Shown one piece after another: positions 54,099 through 63,454 of a stretch of DNA of 64,000 bases. The translations under genes and the position numbers were made by a program. This DNA is from Ralstonia wenshanensis (GTDB lineage Bacteria > Pseudomonadota > Gammaproteobacteria > Burkholderiales > Burkholderiaceae), in NCBI RefSeq assembly GCF_021173085.1, contig NZ_CP076413.1, positions 372,001 to 436,000 of the forward strand, in the 5' to 3' direction. Every line of letters begins with the position of its first letter. Positions within the stretch are counted from its first letter, which is position 1. The notes beneath the pieces are model-generated. The model was not told the DNA's origin. It saw only the letters and a list, made by a program, of their open reading frames with translations, and did not search any database.

Positions 54099-54261
54099 AA
54101 ATTCAGAGAGCCCGCACCAACAAGCGGGAAGGCGGGCCGGCGATGATCTCGCATGAGGTTGCGCAGGCGTCCGCAAGACGATCCGTTCGTGAGCAGTCTG
54201 AACGTAAGTTCTCAGCGCGATACGGGTCCACTCGGGCACTGACTCAATATTTGGAAAAATC

Positions 54262-54690
54262 ATGAAGACCTTTTCCGCAAAGCCCCATGAGGTGAAGCGC
54301 GATTGGTACGTGATTGACGCGACGGACAAGGTCCTCGGGCGTGTCGCCAGCGAAGTGGCACACCGACTGCGCGGCAAGCACAAGCCCGAATTCACTCCGC
54401 ACGTCGATACCGGCGATTTCATCATCGTCATCAACGCAGCCAAGCTGCGCGTGACGGGCGCCAAGACGACCGACAAGAAGTACTATCGCCACTCGGGTTA
54501 CCCGGGCGGTATCTACGAAACGACGTTTGGCAAGATGCAGCAGCGTTTCCCGGGCCGCGCCCTGGAGAAGGCTGTGAAGGGCATGCTGCCGAAGGGTCCG
54601 CTGGGCTACGCGATGATCAAGAAGCTGAAGGTTTACGCCGAAGGCTCGCATCCGCACGAAGCTCAGCAGCCGAAAGCGCTGGAAATCTAA
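54262..54690 (+). CDS. rplM: 50S ribosomal protein L13
   Basis: 142 residues, the standard length. Signatures include [42 protein letters not shown]-type start and [37 protein letters not shown] and [16 protein letters not shown]. It binds 23S rRNA early in assembly. It is cotranscribed with rpsI 12 nt downstream; the long leader suggests feedback control, as L13 does in other bacteria. Confidence 0.98.
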   Translation: MKTFSAKPHEVKRDWYVIDATDKVLGRVASEVAHRLRGKHKPEFTPHVDTGDFIIVINAAKLRVTGAKTTDKKYYRHSGYPGGIYETTFGKMQQRFPGRALEKAVKGMLPKGPLGYAMIKKLKVYAEGSHPHEAQQPKALEI

Positions 54691-54702
54691 GGGGCCTAAT
54701 CC

Positions 54703-55095
54703 ATGATCGGAAACTGGAACTATGGCACCGGCCGCCGCAAGAGCGCTGTGGCACGTGTCTTCATCAAGTCCGGCAAGGGCGACATCATTGTCAACGGCAA
54801 GGCCATCAACGAGTACTTCGCTCGTGAAACCTCGCTGATGATCGTGCGTCAGCCGCTGGAACTGACCAACCACGCAGCTACGTTCGACATCAAGGTGAAC
54901 GTGGTCGGCGGCGGGGAAACCGGCCAAGCCGGTGCGGTGCGCCACGGCATCACCCGCGCCCTGATCGACTACGATGCAACGCTCAAGCCCGCCCTGTCGA
55001 AGGCCGGTCTGGTGACGCGCGATGCACGCGAAGTCGAGCGTAAGAAGGTTGGTCTGCGCAAGGCCCGCCGCGCCAAGCAGTTCTCGAAGCGTTAA
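54703..55095 (+). CDS. rpsI: 30S ribosomal protein S9
   Basis: 130 residues. [47 protein letters not shown] and the basic tail [11 protein letters not shown], which reaches the decoding centre, are all present. It follows rplM, the conserved pairing, and ends at a strong terminator. Confidence 0.98.
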
Positions 55096-55116
55096 TCCGC
55101 TTCCTGCTGCTTCAGC

Positions 55117-55146
55117 AAAAAACCACACCCTCGGGTGTGGTTTTTT
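55117..55146 (+). terminator. rho-independent terminator after rpsI
   Basis: Stem CCACACC (55123-55129) / GGTGTGG (55134-55140), loop CTCG, flanked by A6 and T6. Confidence 0.95.
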
Positions 55147-55326
55147 GTTTTTGAGGATTCGAACCAAACAGTGTGATCTTTGCGGCGCCTTGCTTACCCT
55201 TTGCAACAGCTCCGACATGTCCCCGGGACTACAATTCACATTTCGTTAGCGTTCGGCCCGTATGATGCAATCCGCTGTTTCTCCTAATCCGATTCTGATC
55301 TGCAAGGCGGGTCAGGAGACGTGCGC

Positions 55327-56082
55327 ATGAAGGCGCGTCGCTTGCTGCGTCGCGCTTCCGTGCTCGCGCCGAACGTCACGGTACGTTCGCGCTTGCCTTG
55401 GCCTGTAACGGTGTTGTTGATTGCGGTGGTACTTGGGCTTGCGGCCGCGGCGGCGCTGTGGGCGTTCGAAGAAGGGCGCCGCCTGACCGGTCCGCACGAT
55501 GCTGATTTGCGTGCAATGAACCGCGAGCTGACCGCCAAGCTGGCTGCCGTGCAGGCCGAACGAGACAAGCTTTCTGCATCCGCCGGCACCGTGGACGCAC
55601 GTCTGGGGATCGCCGAAGGTGCCCAGGCGCAAATGGCGGAGCAACTCAAGGCGCTGGAAACCGAAAACGCGCAGTTGAAGGAGGATCTGGCTTTCTTTGA
55701 CAGCCTATTGCCGGCGCCCACCAATTCCGCCGGTATCTACGTGCGCAGCTTCCGCATCGCGCCGGACGAGGCACAGCCGACACGCATGCGCTTCCGGGTT
55801 CTGCTGATGCAGGGAGGCGGAAAGGCGTTCGCGCCGGTCTCCGAATTCGAGGGGCAATTGGCGCTCACGCTGAACGTCGTGCAGGGCGGCAAAGCTGCTA
55901 CGATCGATTTCCCGGGCACGGTGGCCAGCGGATCGCCCGCCACCAGCGCCCGCGTCAAGCTCACGCACTACCAGCGCCTCGAGGGCTGGGTGGATGTGCC
56001 CCCTGGCACCACGGTGCAATCGGTGATGGTAAAAGTGCTGCAGAACGGCAAGATCAAAGCGAGCCAGAGTTTTTCCATCTGA
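55327..56082 (+). CDS. membrane-anchored coiled-coil protein, DUF6776-like
   Basis: 251 residues. A basic start precedes one transmembrane helix (WPVTVLLIAVVLGLAAAAALWAF, about 25-47). A coiled coil follows (about 60-125; RELTAKLAAVQAERDKL, EQLKALETENAQLKEDLAFF), then a beta-rich periplasmic domain ending LQNGKIKASQSFSI. It resembles the DUF6776 family often found beside bactofilin genes. AGGAG is 8 nt from ATG 55327; the GTG at 55321 is too close to it. The next gene is a bactofilin 43 nt downstream, so a cell-envelope scaffold role is plausible but inferred. Confidence 0.8.
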   Translation: MKARRLLRRASVLAPNVTVRSRLPWPVTVLLIAVVLGLAAAAALWAFEEGRRLTGPHDADLRAMNRELTAKLAAVQAERDKLSASAGTVDARLGIAEGAQAQMAEQLKALETENAQLKEDLAFFDSLLPAPTNSAGIYVRSFRIAPDEAQPTRMRFRVLLMQGGGKAFAPVSEFEGQLALTLNVVQGGKAATIDFPGTVASGSPATSARVKLTHYQRLEGWVDVPPGTTVQSVMVKVLQNGKIKASQSFSI

Positions 56083-56125
56083 CAGGCATTGTCCTGTCGA
56101 GGATCCGTACACAGAGGAGTCGACG

Positions 56126-56530
56126 ATGCTGTTTGGCAAAAAGAAAGGGCTGGCGATCGAAACGCTACTGGGGGCCCGTACCAAGCTGGAGGGGGATCTG
56201 CGCTTCTCGGGCGGTCTGCGAATCGACGGCGAAATCAAGGGCAACATCTATGGCGATCCTGACAAGCCCAGCATGTTGGTCATTACTGACAGCGCCCGTG
56301 TCGAGGGCGAAGTGCACGTCGGCCATCTGATCCTGAACGGCACAGTGGTCGGCCCCGTGCATGTGGCGGAGCTGCTGGAGCTGCAGCCGAAGGCACGCAT
56401 CGAAGGCAACGTGCAATATGCGGCGCTGGAGATGCACCAAGGCGCCGTCGTCATGGGCACGTTGACGCACGCGGCACCCGGCGATGTGAAGTTGCTGCCC
56501 AATCTGAAGCTGGCGTCCAATCAGGATTGA
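56126..56530 (+). CDS. bactofilin (polymer-forming cytoskeletal protein)
   Basis: 134 residues. A central right-handed beta-helix is built of repeats ending in small hydrophobics: KLEGDLRFSGGLRIDGEIKGNIYG, ARVEGEVHVGHLILNGTVVGPVHV, ARIEGNVQYAALEMHQGAVVMG. Short unstructured ends flank it (MLFGKKKGLAIETLLGART at the start, often membrane-targeting). Bactofilins polymerise without nucleotide and localise envelope enzymes. GAGGAG lies upstream. Paired with the preceding coiled-coil membrane protein. Confidence 0.95.
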   Translation: MLFGKKKGLAIETLLGARTKLEGDLRFSGGLRIDGEIKGNIYGDPDKPSMLVITDSARVEGEVHVGHLILNGTVVGPVHVAELLELQPKARIEGNVQYAALEMHQGAVVMGTLTHAAPGDVKLLPNLKLASNQD

Positions 56531-56656
56531 TCACATCGCCCGCTGGCCGTTGCTGGCGCACCGCACAATGCCCACTTGAAACGCAAGGCTTCGGCACGAT
56601 TTGCAGCTTGCGCTTAAAATACAAGCAAGTTTCAGACGTTCCCACAGGAGATTTTC

Positions 56657-57031
56657 ATGAACGCAGTCGCGCAGGCAGCCACGCCCGATGTGAACGAGGT
56701 TCCGGCTCCGCTGGTCTTTACGGACAGCGCTGCGGACAAGGTCAAGCAACTGATTGAAGAAGAAGGCAACCCGGAGTTGAAGCTGCGCGTGTTCGTGCAA
56801 GGCGGCGGGTGCTCGGGCTTCCAGTACGGCTTCACCTTTGACGAAGAGACCAACGAGGACGATACGACCATGACCAAGAATGGCGTGTCGCTCTTGATCG
56901 ACTCGATGAGCTACCAATACCTGGTGGGCGCCGAGATCGACTACAAGGAAGACATCAACGGCGCGCAGTTCGTCATCAAGAACCCCAATGCTTCGACCAC
57001 ATGTGGTTGCGGCTCGTCGTTCTCGGTCTGA
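56657..57031 (+). CDS. erpA: iron-sulfur cluster insertion protein
   Basis: 124 residues, A-type carrier. The three cluster cysteines are in [11 protein letters not shown] and [11 protein letters not shown] at the C-terminus. [28 protein letters not shown] is the usual N-terminal part. ErpA hands 4Fe-4S clusters to apoproteins, notably in isoprenoid synthesis and respiration. The window also holds several Fe-S users. Own promoter region in the 126-bp gap is not clear; a strong terminator follows. Confidence 0.96.
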   Translation: MNAVAQAATPDVNEVPAPLVFTDSAADKVKQLIEEEGNPELKLRVFVQGGGCSGFQYGFTFDEETNEDDTTMTKNGVSLLIDSMSYQYLVGAEIDYKEDINGAQFVIKNPNASTTCGCGSSFSV

Positions 57032-57050
57032 CGCCACATCGCTGTAAAGG

Positions 57051-57080
57051 AAAAAGCGCACTTCGGTGCGCTTTTTTTTT
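57051..57080. terminator. bidirectional terminator between erpA and anmK
   Basis: Eleven-bp stem AAAAAGCGCAC (57051-57061) / GTGCGCTTTTT (57066-57076) with a TTCG tetraloop and a T-run to 57080. Confidence 0.95.
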
Positions 57081-57098
57081 TGCCTGCAGACAGGGCGC

Positions 57099-58253
57099 TC
57101 AGGCCGGGTAGATTGCGCCGAGGATGCGACCGCCCGATGCGCCAGTCGCCGTGTGCAGGGTGCCGTGGGCGCGCAGCACGCACTGTCGCGCGAGCCACGC
57201 AAAGGCCAATGCCTCCACCTGATGCGCGGGCACACCGAACGCATCGGTCGGCGCGACTCGCACGCCCGGCAATCGCTGCGCGATCCGTGCCATGAGCGCG
57301 CCATTGCGGGCGCCACCACCGCAGACCAGCAGTGACGCAGCCTGCGGAGCATGGGCACACGCGGCATCGGTGATGGTGTCGGCCGTGAGGGCGAGTAGCG
57401 TGGCTTGAACATCTTCAGGGCGAACAATGTTCAGCGCATCGCCGAGGGTTTGCTGCAGCCACGCCGGGTTGAACAGGTCGCGGCCGGTGCTCTTGGGCGG
57501 CGGGGCTGAGAAGAACGGCTCGGCTTTCAGACGCGCGAGGAGCGTTTCGTCGATGCGTCCGGTGCGGGCCCAGGCGCCGTCGGCGTCGTAGCGGGTATCG
57601 CGGTGCGTGTGAACCCAGTAGTCCATCAGCGCGTTGCCCGGGCCGCAGTCGAAGCCGAGTACGGCGTCGCGCGCGTCCGAACCCTGCGGCGGCAAGACGG
57701 TGAGGTTGGCGATGCCCCCGATGTTGCATACCACGCGCCAAGCATCGGGCAGGCCGAACAGCGCGCGATGCAGCGCTGGTACGAGCGGGGCGCCTTGACC
57801 GCCGGCAGCGATATCGCGGCTGCGAAAATCGGCAACAACGTCGATGCCGGTGCGTTCAGCCAACACCGCCGGGTGCTGGCTCTGGCGCGTGTAGCCGATG
57901 CCGTCATGCGCGCCGGGCTGATGACGGATCGTCTGTCCGTGCGCGCCGATGGCCCGTACGTCGCGCGCGACCAGGCCGGCGGCCGCAAGCAGCTTGGCGA
58001 CACATTCGGCGTAGACCACGGCTAGCGCGTTGGCGGCCAATGCTTCGCGATGGATCTCGTCGTGGCCTGCATGTTGCAGGTCCAGAAAGCGCTGGCGCAG
58101 CTCGGGCGAGAAAGGCACGTAGGCGTCGGCGAGGACGGCTGGGTGTTCGCCGGAAAAGTCCGCCAGCACGCCATCGACGCCGTCCAGGCTGGTGCCCGAC
58201 ATCAAGCCGATGTAGCGATCGGTGGGGAGTGCAGTGTGGTTGGGATGGCTCAT
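57099..58253 (-). CDS. anmK: anhydro-N-acetylmuramic acid kinase
   Basis: 384 residues. It cleaves and phosphorylates 1,6-anhydro-MurNAc to MurNAc-6-phosphate in cell-wall recycling. Motifs: YIGLMSGTSLDGVDGVLADF near the start, IGAHGQTIRH, DVVADFRSRDIAAGGQGAPLVPALH, NIGGIANLTVL, FDCGPGNALMDYW and LLVCGGGARNGALM. MSHPNHTALP is taken as start (58253); a longer reading begins at 58286. It is divergent from tyrS. Confidence 0.95.
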   Translation of the reverse strand: MSHPNHTALPTDRYIGLMSGTSLDGVDGVLADFSGEHPAVLADAYVPFSPELRQRFLDLQHAGHDEIHREALAANALAVVYAECVAKLLAAAGLVARDVRAIGAHGQTIRHQPGAHDGIGYTRQSQHPAVLAERTGIDVVADFRSRDIAAGGQGAPLVPALHRALFGLPDAWRVVCNIGGIANLTVLPPQGSDARDAVLGFDCGPGNALMDYWVHTHRDTRYDADGAWARTGRIDETLLARLKAEPFFSAPPPKSTGRDLFNPAWLQQTLGDALNIVRPEDVQATLLALTADTITDAACAHAPQAASLLVCGGGARNGALMARIAQRLPGVRVAPTDAFGVPAHQVEALAFAWLARQCVLRAHGTLHTATGASGGRILGAIYPA

Positions 58254-58428
58254 GCGCGACAGCTTACCAGCGCAATGGCAGGCCAAATGGACACATCACG
58301 GTAAAATCCAGGGATTGCGCGCCCGGCACGCCTGAATCGATGTCGGCCATCGCGCACGCATCGTTCCCCTGATTGTTGATCCGTTCGCGCCGTTCTCCAT
58401 GTGCGGCGCGGTGACCTCTCTTTTTGCC

Positions 58429-59694
58429 ATGACTGCATCTGACACTTCCGCCGTTTCCGACAACACCACGCCGGCCAAACCCAAGTACCCGGTGACCCCG
58501 GAGGTGGCGCACGCGATGGAAGTGTCGCTGCGCGGCTGCGACGAATTGCTGATCGCTGCCGAGTGGGAGCAGAAGCTGGCCAAGAGCGCCGCCACCGGCG
58601 TGCCGCTGCGCATCAAGCTGGGCCTGGACCCGACGGCGCCCGATATCCACATCGGCCACACCGTGGTGCTCAACAAGATGCGCCAGCTGCAGGATTTGGG
58701 GCATCAGGTGATTTTCCTGATTGGCGATTTCACGTCGACGATCGGTGATCCGTCCGGCCGCAACGCCACGCGCCCGCCGCTCACGCGCGAGCAGATCGAG
58801 GCCAACGCGCAGACGTACTACCGTCAGGCCAGCATGGTGCTGGATCCGAGCAAGACGGAAATTCGCTACAACAGCGAATGGTGCGATCCGCTGGGCGCGC
58901 GCGGCATCATCCAGCTTGCCGCCAAGTACACCGTCGCCCGCATGATGGAACGCGACGATTTCACCAAGCGCTACAAGGCGGGTGTGCCGATTTCGGTGCA
59001 CGAATTCCTTTACCCGCTGATGCAGGGCTACGACTCGGTCGCGCTCAAGTCCGACTTGGAGTTGGGCGGCACCGACCAGAAGTTCAACTTGCTGGTCGGT
59101 CGCGAATTGCAGAAGGAATACGGCCAGGAGCCGCAGTGCATCTTGACGATGCCGTTGCTGGTAGGCCTGGACGGCGTCGAGAAGATGTCCAAGTCCAAGG
59201 GCAACTACGTCGGTATCAGCGAGGCGCCGAACGAGATGTTCGGCAAGCTGATGAGCATTTCCGACGACCTGATGTGGACGTACTACACGCTGCTGTCGTT
59301 CCGCCCGCTGGCCGAGATCGACATGATGAAGGCGGAGATCGCGCTGGGCCGCAACCCGCGCGATTGCAAGGTGCTGCTGGCCCAGGAGATCGTTGCCCGC
59401 TTCCATAGCCAGGCCGATGCCGAGCGCGCGCTGGAAGACTTCAACCACCGCGCACGCGGCGGCGTGCCGGACGATATTCCGCAGATCGAGCTGGCAGGCG
59501 CGCCGCTGGGCATTGCGCAACTGCTCAAGCAGGCTGGCCTCTGCCCGTCCACGTCGGATGCTAACCGCAATATCGAGCAGGGCGGCGTGAAGATCGACGG
59601 CGCCGTCGTCAGCGACAAGGGCCTGAAGGTGGAAGCAGGCACCTTCGTGATGCAGGTCGGCAAGCGTCGCTTTGCGCGCGTGGTGCTGAAGTGA
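58429..59694 (+). CDS. tyrS: tyrosine--tRNA ligase
   Basis: 421 residues from [10 protein letters not shown]; an ATG 30 nt upstream is also in frame. Class I motifs: HIGH in [11 protein letters not shown] and KMSKS in [32 protein letters not shown] is the tyrosine-binding region, and the C-terminal S4-like domain reads [31 protein letters not shown]. It is of the TyrS type 2 (TyrZ-like) length. Coupled to dtd by GTGA overlap. Confidence 0.96.
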   Translation: MTASDTSAVSDNTTPAKPKYPVTPEVAHAMEVSLRGCDELLIAAEWEQKLAKSAATGVPLRIKLGLDPTAPDIHIGHTVVLNKMRQLQDLGHQVIFLIGDFTSTIGDPSGRNATRPPLTREQIEANAQTYYRQASMVLDPSKTEIRYNSEWCDPLGARGIIQLAAKYTVARMMERDDFTKRYKAGVPISVHEFLYPLMQGYDSVALKSDLELGGTDQKFNLLVGRELQKEYGQEPQCILTMPLLVGLDGVEKMSKSKGNYVGISEAPNEMFGKLMSISDDLMWTYYTLLSFRPLAEIDMMKAEIALGRNPRDCKVLLAQEIVARFHSQADAERALEDFNHRARGGVPDDIPQIELAGAPLGIAQLLKQAGLCPSTSDANRNIEQGGVKIDGAVVSDKGLKVEAGTFVMQVGKRRFARVVLK

Positions 59695-60203
59695 TTGGGC
59701 TGATTCAGCGGGTGTCTGAAGCGGCGGTCCGTGTGGATGGCCGCGTTGTCGGCGAGATCGGCCCGGGGTTGCTCGCGCTGGTCTGCGCCGAGCGCGGTGA
59801 CACGACTGCCGAGGCCGACCGCCTGCTAGAGAAACTGCTGAACTACCGTGTGTTCTCCGACGCGCAGGGCAAGATGAACCTGCCCGTGCGCAACATCGAC
59901 GGCAACGGGCAGGCAGGCGGCTTGCTGGTGGTTTCGCAGTTCACGCTGGCAGCCGATACCAAGTCCGGCACGCGTCCGAGCTTTACGCCAGCTGCCGCGC
60001 CCGAAGATGGCCGTCGCCTGTACGAACACTTCGTGGCGCGCGCGCGTGCCCAGCATCCCATCGTGGCGACCGGCGAGTTTGGGGCCGACATGAAGGTGTC
60101 GCTCGTCAACGATGGTCCGGTCACGTTCTGGCTGCAGATCGCACCGCAAGCCGCTGCATCTGTTGCCAAGACTGCCACGCCGGAAGCGGCTAAATCCGTC
60201 TGA
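59691..60203 (+). CDS. dtd: D-aminoacyl-tRNA deacylase
   Basis: 170 residues. It removes D-amino acids, above all D-Tyr, from tRNA. The SQFTLAAD motif and the cross-subunit GPVT ([10 protein letters not shown]) are both present. GTG start at 59691 overlaps the tyrS stop. Pairing with tyrS makes sense, since D-Tyr-tRNA is the classical substrate. The last 20 residues are an Ala/Thr-rich tail beyond the usual length. Confidence 0.96.
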   Translation: MIGLIQRVSEAAVRVDGRVVGEIGPGLLALVCAERGDTTAEADRLLEKLLNYRVFSDAQGKMNLPVRNIDGNGQAGGLLVVSQFTLAADTKSGTRPSFTPAAAPEDGRRLYEHFVARARAQHPIVATGEFGADMKVSLVNDGPVTFWLQIAPQAAASVAKTATPEAAKSV

Positions 60204-60222
60204 TTCGTTCAGGAACCCTGAG

Positions 60223-60903
60223 ATGCCACGCGCCGCCGCCATCCCCCTGCCGATGCCCCAGATCACCCACATCGTGCTCATCCGCCACGGCGAGACCGAC
60301 TGGAACCGTGAGCGCCGCCTGCAAGGCCAGCTCGACGTGCCGCTGAACACGCAAGGGTTGGAGCAGGCTGCGCAGTTGGGCAAGGCGTTGGCGCGCGAGC
60401 GGTTCGATGCGGTCTACGCGAGCGATCTGTCGCGGGCCAAGCAGACGGCGCAGGCCCTGGCAGATGAAGTGGGTGTGACCGTGCGCGACGACGCCGGTTT
60501 GCGCGAGCGCTGCTACGGCCAGTTCGAAGGTCTGACCTACGCTGAAGTCGCCACGCAGCATCCAGCCGACTTTGATGCCTGGCAAAACCGCGTGCCCGAG
60601 TTCGCCCCGCCTGGCGGCGAGACGCTGACTGAATTCCACGAACGTGCGGTCGAGACAGCGCTTCGCTTGATCCGTCGTCACCCCGGAGAGCGCATCGCGC
60701 TGGTTAGCCACGGCGGCGTGCTCGATTGCCTGTACCGCCACGCGAACGCCATGACGCTCACCGAGCCGCGCCAGCATGAGCTGCGCAACGCGAGCATCAA
60801 CCGGCTCTCATCCGATGGTCATCAACTGACCGTACTGCATTGGGGGGATGTCGCGCACCTGGATTTGCTGGTGCTCGACGAGGTGGACCGCCGCGTTCCT
60901 TAA
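60223..60903 (+). CDS. histidine phosphatase family protein (phosphoglycerate mutase-like)
   Basis: 226 residues. The RHG motif is in VLIRHGETDWNRERRLQGQLDVPL, the second His in IALVSHGGVLDCLYR, and YASDLSRAKQTAQALA and ERCYGQFEGLTY are typical of cofactor-dependent phosphoglycerate-mutase relatives. The substrate may be a phosphoglycerate, alpha-ribazole phosphate or another phosphoester. It follows dtd by 19 nt, and its stop overlaps that of the convergent yhhQ by two bases. Confidence 0.9.
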   Translation: MPRAAAIPLPMPQITHIVLIRHGETDWNRERRLQGQLDVPLNTQGLEQAAQLGKALARERFDAVYASDLSRAKQTAQALADEVGVTVRDDAGLRERCYGQFEGLTYAEVATQHPADFDAWQNRVPEFAPPGGETLTEFHERAVETALRLIRRHPGERIALVSHGGVLDCLYRHANAMTLTEPRQHELRNASINRLSSDGHQLTVLHWGDVAHLDLLVLDEVDRRVP

Positions 60904-61616
60904 ACCTTCAGCCGGAACGGCGTGAAGTCGGTGTCGCGGTCGTAGTAGTCTTCGTGCTCGACGCGTTTGAGGAAGGCGACGACCCGGTACGTGAGGGGCG
61001 TCGCCACGACCTCCCAGCCGGTCTTGAGGATGTATTGCGCGATGGCCACGCGAAGCACCTGCTGGTGGGGCCAGATTCCGTAGAAGGCGATCACGTAGAA
61101 CAGCGAAGAATCCACTGCCTCGCCCACCACCGTGGACCCAATGAGCCGGGTCCACAGCCATTTTCCCTCGGTAGCGATCTTCATCTTCGCCAGCGTATAG
61201 CTGTTGGCAAAGCTGCCGCACCAGAACGCGATGAGCGACCCGGCGACGATGCGGGGCGTGTTGCCGAACACGTCGTTCAGGCTCTTCTGGTAGTCCGCCA
61301 TGAAGGGCGCTACCGGTAGCGCCAGCACGACCAGCGACATGAACGACGCGAAGATCAGTGCGCCAAAGCCTGCCCACACCACGCGCCGGTCACGCCCGTA
61401 GCCGTACACCTCGGTAAGGATGTCGCCAAAGATGTACGAGATCGGGAAGAACAGCACGCCGGCGCCAAACGTCACCGGCCCGACGATCGGCAGTGTGACC
61501 TGCGCCGCCTTGGCCGCGCCGATCAGGTTCGAGCACAGCAGCACCGTGACAAAGGCTGCCATGACGAAGTCGTAGTAGCGGAACGTGCGGTTTGGGTGGT
61601 GCGGGGCGGCGGACAT
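60900..61616 (-). CDS. yhhQ: queuosine precursor transporter (YhhQ/DUF165)
   Basis: 238 residues with about six spans. Family motifs: FRYYDFVMAAFVTVLLCSNLIGAAK, FFPISYIFGDILTEVYGYGRDRRVVW, GSLIAFWCGSFANSYTLAKMKI, and GSTVVGEAVDSSLFYVIAFYGIWP. YhhQ imports preQ0/preQ1 for queuosine tRNA modification, matching queF at the left of the window. Start ATG 61616 is preferred; a GTG at 61661 would overlap ruvB. Neither start has a good ribosome binding site; translation may be coupled to ruvB, 19 nt upstream. Confidence 0.92.
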   Translation of the reverse strand: MSAAPHHPNRTFRYYDFVMAAFVTVLLCSNLIGAAKAAQVTLPIVGPVTFGAGVLFFPISYIFGDILTEVYGYGRDRRVVWAGFGALIFASFMSLVVLALPVAPFMADYQKSLNDVFGNTPRIVAGSLIAFWCGSFANSYTLAKMKIATEGKWLWTRLIGSTVVGEAVDSSLFYVIAFYGIWPHQQVLRVAIAQYILKTGWEVVATPLTYRVVAFLKRVEHEDYYDRDTDFTPFRLKV

Positions 61617-61635
61617 GTCGGGGGCGGGCGGAGGT

Positions 61636-62709
61636 TTATTCGTTGTCGTCCCAGAGTTCACGAACTGGGCCGCTCTTGGGGGCGCCCAGCCCGAAATGCT
61701 GGTACGCCGATGCGGTGGCCACGCGCCCGCGCGGCGTGCGTTGCAGGTAGCCCTGCTGGATCAGGTAGGGCTCAAGCACGTCCTCGATCGTGTCGCGCTC
61801 CTCGCCGATGGCGGCCGCCAGGTTGTCGATGCCGACCGGGCCACCGTTGAACTTGTGCAGAATGGCTTCGAGCAGCTTGCGGTCCATCAGGTCGAAGCCA
61901 ACCGCGTCCACGTCAAGCATGGCGAGGGCCGCATCGGCCACTTCGCGGGTGATGATGCCGTCGGCCTTGACCTCGGCATAGTCCCGCACGCGGCGCAGCA
62001 GGCGGTTGGCGATACGCGGCGTCCCGCGCGAGCGCTTGGCAATTTCCAGCGCGCCTTCGTCGACGATATGAGCGTTCAGCAGGCCCGATGAACGCGTAAC
62101 GATCTTCGCCAGTTCGGCAGGCGTATAAAACTCAAGCCGCGCGACGATGCCGAAGCGGTCGCGCAGCGGGTTGGTCAGCATGCCGGCGCGCGTGGTGGCG
62201 CCCACGAGCGTGAACGGCTGCAGATCCAGCTTGACCGAGCGGGCCGCCGGGCCCTCGCCGATCATGATGTCGATCTGGTAGTCCTCGAGCGCCGGGTACA
62301 GGATTTCCTCTACCACGGGCGAGAGCCGATGTATTTCGTCGATGAAGAGGACGTCGTTGGCTTCGAGGTTCGTGAGCAGTGCGGCCAGGTCGCCTGGGCG
62401 CTCCAGCACGGGGCCGGAGGTCTGGCGCAGGTTGACGCCCATCTCGCGCGCAATGATGTGCGCCAGCGTCGTCTTGCCCAAGCCCGGCGGCCCGAACAAC
62501 AGCACGTGGTCCAGCGCTTCGCTGCGGTTCTTGGCCGCGGTCATGAAGATGTCGAGCTGGCCGCGCACCTTTTCCTGGCCGACGTATTCGTCGAGCAGCT
62601 TGGGGCGCAGCGCGCGCTCGAACGCCTCCTCGTTGGGGGAGGCGGGGGAGGCTGAGATGATGCGCTCAGCAGAAACAGCCTTGGCGGCGAGCTTATCGGT
62701 TTCGATCAT
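61636..62709 (-). CDS. ruvB: Holliday junction branch migration ATPase
   Basis: 357 residues. AAA+ motor of RuvABC recombination repair: [23 protein letters not shown], Walker [13 protein letters not shown], Walker [12 protein letters not shown], sensor 1 [18 protein letters not shown] with the arginine finger, and a C-terminal winged helix (GLLNAH... [19 protein letters not shown]). It lies 64 nt downstream of ruvA in the same direction. Confidence 0.98.
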   Translation of the reverse strand: MIETDKLAAKAVSAERIISASPASPNEEAFERALRPKLLDEYVGQEKVRGQLDIFMTAAKNRSEALDHVLLFGPPGLGKTTLAHIIAREMGVNLRQTSGPVLERPGDLAALLTNLEANDVLFIDEIHRLSPVVEEILYPALEDYQIDIMIGEGPAARSVKLDLQPFTLVGATTRAGMLTNPLRDRFGIVARLEFYTPAELAKIVTRSSGLLNAHIVDEGALEIAKRSRGTPRIANRLLRRVRDYAEVKADGIITREVADAALAMLDVDAVGFDLMDRKLLEAILHKFNGGPVGIDNLAAAIGEERDTIEDVLEPYLIQQGYLQRTPRGRVATASAYQHFGLGAPKSGPVRELWDDNE

Positions 62710-62773
62710 GACGGGCAGACGGCGCCGGGGCGGCGCGAGCAGGCCATTCTACCGTTTCGCCGCGCCTCGGGCG

Positions 62774-63355
62774 TCAGCCCTTGGAGAGCGCCTTGAGCGC
62801 CAACTTGATGCCTTCGGAGACGCCCGTGCCGGCCGGCACCTGCTTGATGGCGAGCGCCGCTTCCTTGTCGGAATACCCCAGCGCCAGCAAGGCGTTGAGC
62901 ACGTCAACCGCGTCGTCCGAGACGGCGGGGCCCCCGGGCACGGCACCCAGGTCGGCGCCCAGCTTGCCCTTGAGTTCGAGCAGCAGGCGCTCGGCCGTTT
63001 TCTTGCCAATGCCCGGGATGCGCGTCAGCCGCCCGGCTTCCTGCAGCGTGACGGCCTGCGCGAGTTCGGCTACCGACATACCCGACAGCACCGCCAGCGC
63101 AATGCGCGCGCCGATGCCGGAAATTTTGATGAGCTGGCGGAAGGTTTCACGCTCGGCCGCCGTGCCGAATCCGTAGAGCAGGTGCGCGTCCTCTCGCACG
63201 ATCTGCTGCGTGAGCAGGACGACCTTCTCGCCGGTGGCGGGCAGGTTGTAGAACGTGCTCATCGGCACGTCGATCTCGTAGCCGACGCCGTGGCAATCGA
63301 CCAGCAGGTGCGGCGGGTTCTTTTCGATCAGCGTCCCGGCGATGCGTCCGATCAT
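62774..63355 (-). CDS. ruvA: Holliday junction DNA-binding protein
   Basis: 193 residues from [28 protein letters not shown], the OB-fold domain. Two helix-hairpin-helix motifs follow ([33 protein letters not shown]). The C-terminal RuvB-contacting domain ends [13 protein letters not shown]. It forms tetramers on the junction and loads RuvB. The usual upstream ruvC is absent; a glpQ-like gene lies there instead. Confidence 0.98.
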   Translation of the reverse strand: MIGRIAGTLIEKNPPHLLVDCHGVGYEIDVPMSTFYNLPATGEKVVLLTQQIVREDAHLLYGFGTAAERETFRQLIKISGIGARIALAVLSGMSVAELAQAVTLQEAGRLTRIPGIGKKTAERLLLELKGKLGADLGAVPGGPAVSDDAVDVLNALLALGYSDKEAALAIKQVPAGTGVSEGIKLALKALSKG

Positions 63356-63424
63356 GGGTGGGGTTCCTCGTCCAAAACGGGACGCAGTGTAGCCCAAACC
63401 TTCTGCGAGACCCGATCCGGGGTC

Positions 63425-63441
63425 GGCCGCTCGCTACGGAT
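63425..63441. repeat. probable fragment of the dispersed palindromic repeat
   Basis: GGCCGCTCGCTACGGAT, 17 nt, is identical to the right arm of copy 2 (48500-48516). It sits between ruvA and the glpQ-like gene. The central hairpin is missing, so this is a truncated copy at best. Confidence 0.5.
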
Positions 63442-63454
63442 TGATGCGCGAAAA

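Larger units (their letters stand above)
53565..54261. other. 697-bp regulatory region between osmC and rplM
   Basis: It holds, left to right: an AT-rich stretch (about 53750-53865) with an imperfect dyad; a promoter, sRNA candidate and terminator (53864-54009); and the rplM promoter with its roughly 190-nt leader. No protein-coding frame is supported. Confidence 0.75.

Noticed and set aside
55155-55165. GGTTCGAATCC on the minus strand, like a tRNA T-loop
   Set aside because: The flanking bases do not form a T-stem or acceptor stem, so neither a tRNA nor a clear attachment site is supported.
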